A DNA stretch of 64,000 bases from Campylobacteraceae bacterium (GTDB lineage Bacteria > Campylobacterota > Campylobacteria > Campylobacterales > Arcobacteraceae). The position numbers were made by a program, and so were the translations under genes. Under the pieces are notes generated by a model, which was given only the letters and a program-made list of their open reading frames with translations, had not been told where the DNA came from and did not search any database. Where the stretch lies: NCBI GenBank assembly GCA_013373175.1, contig JABXII010000014.1, positions 62,001-126,000 of the forward strand. The letters run 5' to 3'. Position 1 is the stretch's first letter; each line of letters begins with the position of its first letter. Shown here one piece after another: positions 1-8,654 of the stretch.

Positions 1-81
1 AAAGGTGGAGAAATAAATAAAACAGAAGATGACGAAGAATGGTCAATGAGTTGTTATATTATTGAACCATTTTTTAAATAA
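1..81 (+). CDS. C-terminal end of an unidentified protein
   Basis: An open frame runs from the first base of the window to a TAA at 79-81 and gives 26 residues ending in EWSMSCYIIEPFFK. The start lies outside the window, so the family cannot be judged. It converges on livF, and a hairpin at 82-102 follows its stop directly. The absence of stops and the terminator-like hairpin right after it support a real gene end, but no function can be proposed. Confidence 0.5.
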   Translation, partial: KGGEINKTEDDEEWSMSCYIIEPFFK

Positions 82-102
82 ATGTAGAGATAAACTCTAC
101 AT
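82..102. terminator. Bidirectional terminator-like hairpin
   Basis: ATGTAGAG at 82-89 pairs with CTCTACAT at 95-102, an 8-bp perfect stem with a 5-nt loop. It sits between the stops of two convergent genes. Both flanks are T-rich in the direction of exit, though neither has a long uninterrupted T run. Confidence 0.55.
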
Positions 103-106
103 CTAT

Positions 107-829
107 TTAGTGTTTTTTACCAAGATAAGCTTCTTGAATTTTTTCTGAGTTTAATAACTCTTCTGATGTTCCTTCGTGAGTAATATGCCCCACTTCTAAA
201 ACATAAGCTCTATCAGCTAATTTCAATGCAGCTTTTGCATTTTGTTCTACTAATAAAACAGTTACACCACTTTGTGCAATCTCTTTTACAGCTTTGAAAA
301 TCGCTTTAATTAAGATTGGAGCAAGTCCAAGTGATGGTTCATCAAGAATTAAAAGTTTTGGTTTTGACATGATAGCTCTACCAATAGCAAGCATTTGTTG
401 CTCACCACCAGATAAAGTACCTGCAAGTTGTTTTCTTCTCTCTTTTAATCTTGGTAAAATATCATAAATCCATTCTAAAGTCTCTTTATCATGGTCTTTA
501 AGAGTATAAGCACCCATCATTAGGTTTTCTTCAACTGTAAGTGTTCCAAAAACTCTTCTTCCTTCAGGTGAATGAGACATCCCTAAAGTTACTATATCAT
601 GAGCAGGTGTACCTGTAATATCATTTTTATCAAATACTATACTTCCACTTTTTGATTTTAATAATCCAGAGATTGTTCTTAAAGTTGTAGTTTTACCAGC
701 ACCATTTGCACCTAAAATTGTTACAACTTCACCACGTCTAACATGAATATTAATTCCTTTTATTGCAGCAATTGCTCCATATGAAACGTGAAGGTCTTTA
801 ATATCTAATAAAATCTCATTATTTACCAT
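107..829 (-). CDS. livF: Branched-chain amino-acid ABC transporter ATPase LivF
   Basis: Second ATPase of a LivKHMGF-type importer, which binds the cytoplasmic face of the LivHM pore. From the chosen start the protein has 240 residues. Walker A GANGAGKTT is at 40-48, the ABC signature LSGGEQQ at 139-145 and Walker B LLILDEP at 159-165, all intact, and the length is normal for LivF. An in-frame ATG 33 nt upstream exists, but the strong GAGGAGG lies just before the ATG at 829, which overlaps the end of livG by 11 nt. It is the last gene of the liv operon. The substrate is leucine, isoleucine and valine by family; related amino acids or amides cannot be excluded. Confidence 0.93.
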   Translation of the reverse strand: MVNNEILLDIKDLHVSYGAIAAIKGINIHVRRGEVVTILGANGAGKTTTLRTISGLLKSKSGSIVFDKNDITGTPAHDIVTLGMSHSPEGRRVFGTLTVEENLMMGAYTLKDHDKETLEWIYDILPRLKERRKQLAGTLSGGEQQMLAIGRAIMSKPKLLILDEPSLGLAPILIKAIFKAVKEIAQSGVTVLLVEQNAKAALKLADRAYVLEVGHITHEGTSEELLNSEKIQEAYLGKKH

Positions 830-1610
830 TTTCTTCTTCCTCCTCGTCATCATCAGAACCAATATATGCTTCTACAACTCTTGGATCATTTTGTACAAAA
901 TTAGGTTCACCTTGAGAAATCTCTTTTCCAAAGTTAATAACAGTGATATAATCAGTTAAATTCATAACCATTTCCATATCATGTTCAATCATCATAATAC
1001 CAATATCCATTTTAGATATTTTTCTTATGATTCCTGTTAATTCAATAGTCTCATTTTCATTAAGACCAGCTGCTGGCTCATCTAAAATAAGAAGTTCAGG
1101 CTTTGCAGCTAGTGCTCTTGCCATTTCTACTTTTCTTTGATTACCATACGATAAATCACCAGTTGCATTGTTTGCTAAATGAGTTAAATTAAAGAACTCC
1201 ATTAACTCTTCAACTTTTTTCCAAGCTTCTTTCTCATCTTTTTTATAAAAAGGTGTATGGATAATTCCGTGATACCATTTCTGTTTTGATTTAGTATGAT
1301 ATCCTGCCATAATATTTTCAGCTACACTCATTTCTTTGAATAATCTAATATTTTGGAATGTTCTTAAAACTCCCCTTTGGGCAATTTTATGAGGTTGCAT
1401 TCCAGTAATATCTTCACCTTTATATTTAATAGTTCCTTTTTCAGGAGTATAAATACCTGTAACACAGTTAAAAAGTGTAGTTTTCCCTGCTCCATTAGGA
1501 CCAATGATTCCATAAATTTGACCAGGTTTTACTTTAATAGTTAAATCATCAATTGCAACAAGACCATGGAAAAACTTAGATACATTGTCTATTTCTAGTA
1601 CATATTTCAT
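819..1610 (-). CDS. livG: Branched-chain amino-acid ABC transporter ATPase LivG
   Basis: First ATPase of the Liv importer. Walker A GPNGAGKTT is at 37-45, signature LSYGNQ at 153-158 and Walker B LLILDEP at 173-179. The insert between Walker A and the signature, typical of LivG and absent from LivF, is present at about 105-130. Its ATG overlaps the TAA of livM by one base (TAATG), so translation is probably coupled. The C-terminus ends in an unusual acidic run of Asp and Glu whose codons also form the Shine-Dalgarno sequence of livF. Confidence 0.93.
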   Translation of the reverse strand: MKYVLEIDNVSKFFHGLVAIDDLTIKVKPGQIYGIIGPNGAGKTTLFNCVTGIYTPEKGTIKYKGEDITGMQPHKIAQRGVLRTFQNIRLFKEMSVAENIMAGYHTKSKQKWYHGIIHTPFYKKDEKEAWKKVEELMEFFNLTHLANNATGDLSYGNQRKVEMARALAAKPELLILDEPAAGLNENETIELTGIIRKISKMDIGIMMIEHDMEMVMNLTDYITVINFGKEISQGEPNFVQNDPRVVEAYIGSDDDEEEEENGK

Positions 1611-2584
1611 TATTCAGTTTCTCCTTTCGGTTTTGCTTTTTGTGCTTTTTCTTTTAAATATTTTGGAATATTTCCAAAAGTTGCTGGCCATACACCATTT
1701 GGTCTAAGAACCATTGTAAGAACCATTGCTGCACCAAAAATTAAATATCTTGATTCTTTAAACTCTGTAAATAATTCAGGTAATACAAACATTACAAATG
1801 TACCAATGATTACACCTGGAAGTGATGCAGAACCACCAACAAGTACAATAGCAAAGAACATAACAGATTGCATAAATGAGAATGATTCAGGACTTACAGC
1901 TGAATACTGAATTGCAAATATAGAACCAGCAACACCAGCAATAGCTGCACCTAAAGCAAAGGCAAATAGTTTATAATATGGAATATTTATACCCATAGAC
2001 TTTGCAGCAATCTCATCTTTATTAATATAATAAAGTGCTCTACCATATCTTGAGTTATCTAGATTTCTAATAATTAACAGTGTAATTAGAAGAAGTCCAA
2101 ATGCCATATAATAAATTGCAGTATCTGAGAATAATTCATATCCAAATATTCTTACAACATCAATTCCAAAAATACCATTTGGACCACCAGTTAAACCAAA
2201 TACATCATTTGATAAAACTTGTTCAAAAATGATGTTGAACCCAATTGTTGCAACAAGTAAATAATCACCTCTTAAGTGAATAATTGGACCAGCTAGTACA
2301 ACTGCCACAATAATTGGGAAGATAATTGCAAATGGAATAGTTGCAATAATTTCTAAACCAAAATGTACATTTAAAATTGCTGTTGTGTATGCTCCAATAC
2401 CAAAGAAGATGGCATGTCCCATATTAAATACACCTGCTCGTCCAAGAATAATATCTTGAGAAAAGGCAACTGTAGCAAAAACTAAAAATGTAATACCAAT
2501 ACTAAGCCAAGCTGAATCAACTGTAAATGGGAAAACAGCCATAACTAAAATAAATATAGTAGCTATTAAAGTAGTTTTATTCAT
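1610..2584 (-). CDS. livM: Branched-chain amino-acid ABC transporter permease LivM
   Basis: Inner-membrane permease of 324 residues with about nine hydrophobic segments, starting with an N-terminal hydrophobic helix. The cytoplasmic region near residues 185-200 (GRALYYINKDEIAAKSMGI) matches the EAA-like coupling motif of LivM proteins that contacts the ATPases. It overlaps livH and livG by one base at each end (TAATG junctions), so it is co-translated with its partner LivH. The length is somewhat shorter than E. coli LivM, as is usual in non-enteric bacteria. Confidence 0.92.
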   Translation of the reverse strand: MNKTTLIATIFILVMAVFPFTVDSAWLSIGITFLVFATVAFSQDIILGRAGVFNMGHAIFFGIGAYTTAILNVHFGLEIIATIPFAIIFPIIVAVVLAGPIIHLRGDYLLVATIGFNIIFEQVLSNDVFGLTGGPNGIFGIDVVRIFGYELFSDTAIYYMAFGLLLITLLIIRNLDNSRYGRALYYINKDEIAAKSMGINIPYYKLFAFALGAAIAGVAGSIFAIQYSAVSPESFSFMQSVMFFAIVLVGGSASLPGVIIGTFVMFVLPELFTEFKESRYLIFGAAMVLTMVLRPNGVWPATFGNIPKYLKEKAQKAKPKGETE

Positions 2585-3486
2585 TATACTTTCTCCGCTG
2601 TTTTTTCACCAAGAATACCTGTTGGTCTAACAATTAAAATAATAATTAAAAGAACAAAAGTAAGTGTCTCAGCCCATTCTGTTGAGATATAACCTGCGAT
2701 TAAAGCATTAAATAATCCAAGTAATAATCCACCAATCATAGCTCCTGGAATTGAACCAATTCCACCAATAATAGCTGCAATAAAGGCATTTAAACCATAA
2801 ACCCATCCCATATCAAATGTTAACGATCTATAATAAATACCAATAAACAGACCACCAATTGCACCAAGCATAGAACCAACTACAAAAATAATCATGATAA
2901 TTCTATTAACATTAATACCCATTAACTTTGCTGCATCTTGATCAATTGCTGTTGCTCTAATTGCTGTACCAATCTTTGTTTTATTAATAAAGAAGTATAA
3001 AGCTATCATTAAAACAGCTGAAAGTACTAAAATACAAAGTTGTGTAAATGTAATAATTACCCCTGAAATATTCCAAGTTGTACTAGGTAATAAATCTGCT
3101 GGGAAAATTTGCATATTTGGTCCCCAAATAAGCATTATTCCATTTTGAATAACTAAAGCTGCACCAAGTGCTGAAACAACCGCACTAAGCCTTGGTGCCG
3201 TTCTTAAAGGTCTGTATGCGAGACGCTCAAGAAGAACACCCACAAAAGCAATAATAATTGCAGTTAATAAGAAAATGATAATTACATTAACAAAAGAAAC
3301 TGCACTTGCACCAAAAAACTGTGTAAATATAGTAAGTCCTACATAAGCTGAAAAGGCAACAAGGTCACCGTGTGCGAAGTTAATTAACTTCATCACACCG
3401 TAAACCATTGTATAACCTAGAGCAACTAATGCATATAAACTTCCTATAGTTAAACCATTGATTAACTGTTGAAGAAAAATATCCAT
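2584..3486 (-). CDS. livH: Branched-chain amino-acid ABC transporter permease LivH
   Basis: Second pore subunit, 300 residues and strongly hydrophobic. It begins with the typical LivH start (QQLINGLTIGSLYALVALGY) followed by the conserved NFAHGD stretch at about 36-41. The coupling segment near TAIRATAIDQDAAKLMGIN is clear. It lies 17 nt downstream of livK and overlaps livM by one base. The Shine-Dalgarno before the ATG is weak, so expression may depend partly on coupling to livK. Confidence 0.93.
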   Translation of the reverse strand: MDIFLQQLINGLTIGSLYALVALGYTMVYGVMKLINFAHGDLVAFSAYVGLTIFTQFFGASAVSFVNVIIIFLLTAIIIAFVGVLLERLAYRPLRTAPRLSAVVSALGAALVIQNGIMLIWGPNMQIFPADLLPSTTWNISGVIITFTQLCILVLSAVLMIALYFFINKTKIGTAIRATAIDQDAAKLMGINVNRIIMIIFVVGSMLGAIGGLFIGIYYRSLTFDMGWVYGLNAFIAAIIGGIGSIPGAMIGGLLLGLFNALIAGYISTEWAETLTFVLLIIILIVRPTGILGEKTAEKV

Positions 3487-3503
3487 TTATTTAAACTCAC
3501 TTA

Positions 3504-4631
3504 TTATTTATTGAATGATACTTTGTAGCTTCCATCATCTTGAATTTGATAAACCATTAAAGACGCTCCAATTCTTTCACCATCTTCTCTAATGTTAAAT
3601 GGTCCAGTAATTCCTGGGAAGTCTTTCATATCATTTCTGATATAAGAAGAGATCTTTTTAGTATCAAATGAATTTGTTTTTTCAACACCTTCCATTACTG
3701 CTCTTAATCCGTCAGCATTAACAACCGCCCAAATTGATGGTGGTTTCATATTAAATCTATCTTCATAAGCTGTTAAATATTTTTTAGCAGCTTCATAAGG
3801 TAAGATATCTGGAGTTGGTACGTTTACTAAATAAACACCTTCTGCAGCTTTTCCTGCAAGTTTTAAGAAATCTGGGTTATCGTTTGAATCACCACCAACG
3901 AAATCAGCTTTAATTCCTAATTGTTTTTGTTGAACTCTTAAAAGTCCACCATCAGTATAGTAACCTGAGTAATAAATTACATCTGGGTTTAATGCTTTGA
4001 TTTTAGTTAATATAGCTGTAAAGTTTTGAGTACCAGATTTAATCTTTCCTCTAAATGCAACATTCCCACCAAGTTTTTTAACTGAATCTTCAACTGAGTT
4101 TGCTAAACCATCTGCATATGAAGAATAATCAGATAAGATTGCAATTCTCTCATATTTCTTTTGATTTACAAAATAATCTGCTGTAAATTCACCTTGTGCT
4201 GAGTTTGGAAATGAGTTTCTAAAAAATGTCCAATATTTTCTTTTGATTAAAGAATCAGAAGTACCATCTGAAGTTTGAAGAATCTTATTTCTATAATAAG
4301 TAGTTTGAGCAGCTTCTGTTGCTCCTGAAGTATAAGAACCAATTACGGCAAAAACACCTGCATTTGCTAATTTCTTAGCACAAACAGCTGCTTTTTGAGC
4401 TTTTGCTTCATCATCACAAGTAACTACCTCTATTTTTTTACCAAGTAGTCCACCCTCTTTATTCTTTTCATCTACAATAAGTCTAACAAAGTTATCAATA
4501 CCTTGCCCCTCATTTGCATACTTTCCTGTAATTGGTGCTTGAACACCGATTTTAACTGTGTCTGCTGCAAATACTGAAGTACAAACAGCTGCACTTAGTG
4601 CTAACGCACTAGCTAATTTAGTTAATTTCAT
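3504..4631 (-). CDS. livK: Branched-chain amino-acid ABC transporter periplasmic binding protein
   Basis: Periplasmic receptor for the LivHMGF importer and first gene of the operon. A signal peptide is visible (MKLTKLASALALSAAVCTSVFA, cleavage after about residue 22). The mature protein starts with the family motif VKIGVQAPITGKYANEGQG. At 375 residues it has the size of LivJ/LivK-type two-lobe proteins. AAAGGGG lies a suitable distance before the ATG. The ligand may be branched-chain amino acids or a related compound; sequence alone does not decide this. Confidence 0.88.
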   Translation of the reverse strand: MKLTKLASALALSAAVCTSVFAADTVKIGVQAPITGKYANEGQGIDNFVRLIVDEKNKEGGLLGKKIEVVTCDDEAKAQKAAVCAKKLANAGVFAVIGSYTSGATEAAQTTYYRNKILQTSDGTSDSLIKRKYWTFFRNSFPNSAQGEFTADYFVNQKKYERIAILSDYSSYADGLANSVEDSVKKLGGNVAFRGKIKSGTQNFTAILTKIKALNPDVIYYSGYYTDGGLLRVQQKQLGIKADFVGGDSNDNPDFLKLAGKAAEGVYLVNVPTPDILPYEAAKKYLTAYEDRFNMKPPSIWAVVNADGLRAVMEGVEKTNSFDTKKISSYIRNDMKDFPGITGPFNIREDGERIGASLMVYQIQDDGSYKVSFNK

Positions 4632-4697
4632 CTAATCCCCTTTCATTAAATTAAATCTTTTTTTCTAGTCCAAAACGTAAAAAAATTCATAATATTT

Positions 4698-4714
4698 TTT
4701 TAGTAGTACTAAAA
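4698..4714. promoter_or_regulatory. Palindromic operator candidate upstream of livK
   Basis: TTTTAGTA-G-TACTAAAA is a perfect 17-nt palindrome with one central base, 67 to 83 nt before the livK start codon. The single-base centre cannot form an RNA hairpin loop, which fits a protein-binding site better than a terminator. The regulator is unknown. Confidence 0.4.
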
Positions 4715-4847
4715 GTAATGATTTTTTATAACTATTCATTATTTCACATTAAATATAAATCGAAACTTAAGATTTTTGCAAATGTAATACAAATCTGATT
4801 GCTTTTTATACAATATGTAACAAAATCTTTGAAATGCTATTTTAATG

Positions 4848-5741
4848 CTACTCTTTGACTTTTTTTTGCTGAATTACTAGTCCTAAAATGATAAATCCAA
4901 GTCCTATTAAAGTTGATATAAAAATCTTTTCATTTAAAATAAAGTATATAAAGATTAAAGACATAAAGGGTGAAATAAAAATCAAATTCGCGATTTTAGA
5001 AGTATTTTCAGCATTCTGCATTGCTTTCAACCAAAATAGAAATGTAATACCCATTTCAAATAGTCCTACATATATAGCTGCCAATATTCCATTTGAACTA
5101 GGGACCATAATAGGCTGTGTTAAAAGGAAGTAAACAATTATAATTGGTGTAGCAATTAAGAAGTTTGAAAACAACATTACTGTTGACTCACCTTTTGTCT
5201 TTGTATTAAATATCCAATATAAAGACCAAAGAATTGTACTAAATAGTGCCAACAATACTCCATCTACATTTGAGAAACTTAAAGAAAATGGCTCTCCTTT
5301 CGTAGAAATAACTAAAACACCAAAGTAACAAATTATTCCTGCAACAATATCATTTAATGTAAGCTTCTGCTTTAAAAAAGGAACAGAAAGAAATGCTAAC
5401 ATTAAAGCCCAAGTGTAATTAATAGCTTGTGCTTCTTGTGCTGGTAAATAATCATATGCTTTAAATAAAACAAGGTAATATAAAAATGGATTTATAAGAC
5501 CTAAGATAAAAACTAGTTTTATATTGTTTTTTATATATGGTATTACTAAACTTAATTTCCTATTTATTACAAGTACAAAGAATAATGCTAATAATGATGT
5601 TAAAGAAGAGAATAAAACTAACTCTTCTGGTGATAGATATTGTAATGAATATTTAAAAGCAGTAGCTACAGTTGACCAAAGAAATACTGCTATTAATGCA
5701 AATTTATATGCTTGTGATTGAGATTTGATTATATTCTCCAT
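4848..5741 (-). CDS. EamA/DMT-family membrane transporter
   Basis: Inner-membrane protein of about 297 residues with ten predicted hydrophobic segments arranged as two EamA halves, the usual size for drug/metabolite transporters. The N-terminal half carries the typical WSTVATAFK and SPEELVLF stretches. The longer reading frame starts at 5786, but the ATG at 5741 (MENIIKSQSQ) gives the normal hydrophilic N-terminus. Genes on both sides are unrelated. Two other EamA genes lie at 19736-21533. The substrate cannot be predicted for this family. Confidence 0.82.
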   Translation of the reverse strand: MENIIKSQSQAYKFALIAVFLWSTVATAFKYSLQYLSPEELVLFSSLTSLLALFFVLVINRKLSLVIPYIKNNIKLVFILGLINPFLYYLVLFKAYDYLPAQEAQAINYTWALMLAFLSVPFLKQKLTLNDIVAGIICYFGVLVISTKGEPFSLSFSNVDGVLLALFSTILWSLYWIFNTKTKGESTVMLFSNFLIATPIIIVYFLLTQPIMVPSSNGILAAIYVGLFEMGITFLFWLKAMQNAENTSKIANLIFISPFMSLIFIYFILNEKIFISTLIGLGFIILGLVIQQKKVKE

Positions 5742-5840
5742 ATTTTTTCCCAATTGTACCACACGTATTGTTATATTTACTTGCACCTTTGTTAAGAAAA
5801 ATATTATTTATTATTTTTAAGTTTAAATATATGAAATTAT

Positions 5841-5846
5841 TATAAT
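5841..5846 (+). promoter_or_regulatory. -10 box of the periplasmic rhodanese gene
   Basis: TATAAT 29 nt before the start codon, preceded by a T/A-rich region without a clear -35 box, as is usual in Campylobacterota. AAGGAG follows at about 5863-5868. Confidence 0.5.
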
Positions 5847-5874
5847 ATTTACTAATAATCTTAAAGGAGTTGAG

Positions 5875-6555
5875 ATGTTAAACAAAATACTAAAACTAGC
5901 AGTTGCCACTTCTTTTTTAAGTCTGTCTTTAATTGCAAGTGAGCTAAATCTTAGAGGAGATGGTGTTGAAGTAAAATTTAATGATAAAACTTACAACATA
6001 AAAAGAATACACGATGAAGAGTGTAGAAATATAAATGGGGCAGATCCTATTAATATTTGGTCAGGAAACTATGCAAAAGAAGGCTTATCTTCAAAATGTG
6101 TTAAAAAGTTTATTACTACAGTAGGGAAAATTACTCCTATGAAAATAACAGAAAAAGTGCAAACAATAGGTGAAATTGAAGTTATAAACTTCATTAAAAA
6201 GTCTCAAAATAGAGATGATATGTTACTTATTGATGCCAGACTTCCTTCTTGGTTTTTACAAATGAGTATTCCAACTGCTGAAAATATTCCTTTTCCATAT
6301 TTTAACAAAGATAAATATCCTGATGATTTCTATGATGTTCTAGATATGATTGGAGTTAAAGAAGTGTCAAAAGGAAAATATGATTTTTCAAAGGCTAAAG
6401 AACTGGTTTTATTTTGTAATGGAGCTTGGTGTCCTCAATCAACACTTGCCATTGAAAACCTTATAAAACTAGGTTATCCACAAGAAAAAATCTCTTGGTA
6501 TAGAGGTGGAATGTACTCTTGGAAAATGTTAAACCTAACAACAACTTCAGAATAG
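5875..6555 (+). CDS. Periplasmic rhodanese-domain protein (sox-linked, copy 1)
   Basis: A 226-residue protein with an N-terminal signal peptide (cleavage near residue 22) and a C-terminal rhodanese domain from about 95 to 220. The active-site loop reads FCNGAWCPQS, with Cys181 as the expected sulfane-sulfur carrier and a second Cys186 five residues later, which is not standard for rhodaneses. The region before the domain has two more cysteines (50 and 75). It resembles the protein at 12264-12911 in layout and in the loop, so the two are paralogues placed at opposite ends of the sulfur region. Transfer of sulfane sulfur in the periplasm is likely; the partner is unknown. Confidence 0.82.
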   Translation: MLNKILKLAVATSFLSLSLIASELNLRGDGVEVKFNDKTYNIKRIHDEECRNINGADPINIWSGNYAKEGLSSKCVKKFITTVGKITPMKITEKVQTIGEIEVINFIKKSQNRDDMLLIDARLPSWFLQMSIPTAENIPFPYFNKDKYPDDFYDVLDMIGVKEVSKGKYDFSKAKELVLFCNGAWCPQSTLAIENLIKLGYPQEKISWYRGGMYSWKMLNLTTTSE

Positions 6556-6580
6556 TAAATCATTAATTTGATTTACTATT
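6551..6580. terminator. Bidirectional terminator between convergent genes
   Basis: A perfect 12-bp stem (6551-6562 with 6569-6580) has a 6-nt TTAATT loop. It overlaps the stop codons of the rhodanese and of the HD-GYP gene, which converge here. No long T run follows on either strand. Confidence 0.6.
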
Positions 6581-7736
6581 TAAAAATCTCTTTAAAATCA
6601 TTTACAATAGTTACATCTACCCTATTTTCTTTTGCCATTTGTTCTAAAATATCAAAAGCTTCGTCTTTAGAATAAGCTTTCCTATAAGGTTTATCATTCA
6701 CTAATGAAGTATATATATTTGTCAAGCTTAGACTTCTATCTTTTAAGCTTAAATCTTTTGCCTCTAAGTTAAAAGGATATCCCTTTGCATCTATTTGTTC
6801 TTGTACTTTATAGGCATAAGAGCAAATATCATTAAAACCTATTATATTTGATAAAATTTTCTTTGTATAATAAGGATAAGCTTTTACTTCTTCGTATTCA
6901 CTCTTAGTTAAAGTATCTTTTTTATTTAATATCTTTTCATCTATATATAGTTTTCCAATATTACACAATGAAGCTGCAATCATGAATGTTTTAGTATCTT
7001 TGTGCTCAAAGTTATAAAACTTAGCAACCTTAGAAGCATTTTCTATAATGTCTAAATTATCATTAGTAAGTAAAGTAAAAATCGAGGTAAGGTCTAAAAC
7101 TTCTTCAAAATCTAAAACTATAGTTTTATCATGAAGTGTAGAGAAAATAAAAGTAAGTAATTCATTTTCATTTTGTAAATCAAGCCAAAAGCTTTGAGTT
7201 TGGGCAAACTCTTCAAAGCATTCAACTAAATCACTTGAAAAAAGTCTATTTTCATTCTCTTTTATATATGTAATTATCTTAATTCTATTTTCTATTGAAT
7301 TTTTACTTAAATCAAATTTTGTATCTATATGATTTGCAAAAAATATAAACTGCGAAAATAAAGGAATATCATAATCTTTTAATTTAAAAGGTCCTTTTCC
7401 ATCAAAACTTTCACACTGGTATTTTAAAACATCTTTTTGTTCTTCAAAATCAAAAGGTAATTTCTTAGTTTGCTCATTTGCATATAAACAACACTTTTTT
7501 TCATCAATCTTCCCTTTAGCTAAACCAATATTGTGTATTAATGAGTATGCACACATATCAAATAAAGCATCTTGCTTATAATTAAACTCCAGTGCAAATT
7601 TTAAACTTATATATGCAACTCTTTTAGAGTGATTTTTACTTGTATTAAAGTATCTTGATTCAACTTCATCAAGTGCATTTGATAATGACAATAAAAAATT
7701 ATTTAAATTGAAATTCATTTGTCTTTTTTTATCCAT
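6576..7736 (-). CDS. Degenerate tandem HD-GYP-domain protein
   Basis: About 386 residues from the chosen ATG, which has AGGA before it; the frame is open further upstream but that part looks like leader translation. Two HD-GYP-like halves are visible. The first has HNIG near 69 and DGKGP near 112; the second has CNIGK near 258, GYP at 319-321 and DKPYRKA near 348. The second HD pair reads CN and the HHE motif is replaced by QEQ, so the metal site of a c-di-GMP phosphodiesterase appears lost. It may act as a sensor or c-di-GMP effector without catalysis. It lies downstream of the hydrolase gene, separated by a hairpin. Confidence 0.72.
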   Translation of the reverse strand: MDKKRQMNFNLNNFLLSLSNALDEVESRYFNTSKNHSKRVAYISLKFALEFNYKQDALFDMCAYSLIHNIGLAKGKIDEKKCCLYANEQTKKLPFDFEEQKDVLKYQCESFDGKGPFKLKDYDIPLFSQFIFFANHIDTKFDLSKNSIENRIKIITYIKENENRLFSSDLVECFEEFAQTQSFWLDLQNENELLTFIFSTLHDKTIVLDFEEVLDLTSIFTLLTNDNLDIIENASKVAKFYNFEHKDTKTFMIAASLCNIGKLYIDEKILNKKDTLTKSEYEEVKAYPYYTKKILSNIIGFNDICSYAYKVQEQIDAKGYPFNLEAKDLSLKDRSLSLTNIYTSLVNDKPYRKAYSKDEAFDILEQMAKENRVDVTIVNDFKEIFK

Positions 7737-7831
7737 AAATATTCCTAGGCTATTGGGGTTAAAGTATAAGTTAAAACTTAAAAAGAATGATATTAAATAA
7801 TATCTTTGAGAAGTATTGAAATATGTTTTAA

Positions 7832-7854
7832 GAAGAGGAGAATTACTCCTCTTC
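7832..7854 (-). terminator. Hairpin overlapping the hydrolase stop codon
   Basis: GAAGAGGAG at 7832-7840 pairs perfectly with CTCCTCTTC at 7846-7854, with a 5-nt loop that contains the stop codon of the alpha/beta hydrolase. Little T follows on the minus strand, so it may be a weak terminator or a 3'-end stabiliser before the HD-GYP gene. Confidence 0.4.
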
Positions 7855-8634
7855 AAACATTTCTACTGTTGCTTCTGTAGCAGTATCAGTCATATCTAAA
7901 TCTAGATGAGCTGCACCCTCTACTTTTACTATTTTTGCATTTAAGCCTTTTTTCTTAGCTATCTCGTAAAAACTTGTAGTAACTTCTGGTTTAGATATTT
8001 TATCTTCTGTTCCATAGATAAATAAAATCTTTGTATCTTTACTGATGTTATCTAATACATCAACCATTGAGATTAAATCTTTATCATCACTTTCTTTATG
8101 GATATCATATCTTCCACCAGCTAAAGCAATATTTTGAATTAAATCAGGTTTTAGACCAATTAGTGTTGCACCCATCATTGCTCCTGCACTATGACCAATA
8201 AAGTTTACATTTTGGGCATTATATTTCTTTTTTAAAGATTCAATTAAAGAACCTAAAAATTCAACATACTCTTTTTTTGCAGCTAAGTTTTTAACTTCTT
8301 TGCTTGCTAATGGTTTTAAGTTGTTTGTAGAAGAATCTGAATATCCAGGAAGTGCAACTGCTATTGTTGTTAAGTCTGTTATCATATTCATAGTTTCAGC
8401 AAAAGGAGCATATCTACCAAGAGTATTTGTTCCTAAATCCCAAGTTCCATGAACAATAACAGTAATAGTTTCACTGTCTTCACCACCATAAGCTTTATAT
8501 TCTATACACTCATTTCCTGCATATATAAAACTTCCATCTTTAGCTTCACATTGCTCTTTTGTAACATTAGCACCATAAACAGCAGTAGATAATACTAATA
8601 ATAAAAAACTCGACGTAAAAAATTTCTTTAACAT
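7843..8634 (-). CDS. Periplasmic alpha/beta-hydrolase
   Basis: 263 residues with a cleavable signal peptide ending near VYGA. The fold is shown by VIVHGTWD (oxyanion region), the nucleophile elbow GHSAGAMMG with the catalytic Ser, the acid in IYGTEDKISKPE and the catalytic His in GAAHLDLD. This is a complete Ser-Asp-His triad in the expected order. Two cysteines follow the signal peptide (EQCEAKDG, NECIEY). It sits 20 nt after the DsrE gene in the same direction at the 3' end of the sulfur region. The substrate is unknown; an esterase or lipase role is possible. Confidence 0.75.
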   Translation of the reverse strand: MLKKFFTSSFLLLVLSTAVYGANVTKEQCEAKDGSFIYAGNECIEYKAYGGEDSETITVIVHGTWDLGTNTLGRYAPFAETMNMITDLTTIAVALPGYSDSSTNNLKPLASKEVKNLAAKKEYVEFLGSLIESLKKKYNAQNVNFIGHSAGAMMGATLIGLKPDLIQNIALAGGRYDIHKESDDKDLISMVDVLDNISKDTKILFIYGTEDKISKPEVTTSFYEIAKKKGLNAKIVKVEGAAHLDLDMTDTATEATVEMFEEE

Positions 8635-8654
8635 GTTAACTCCTTTATTTAAAA

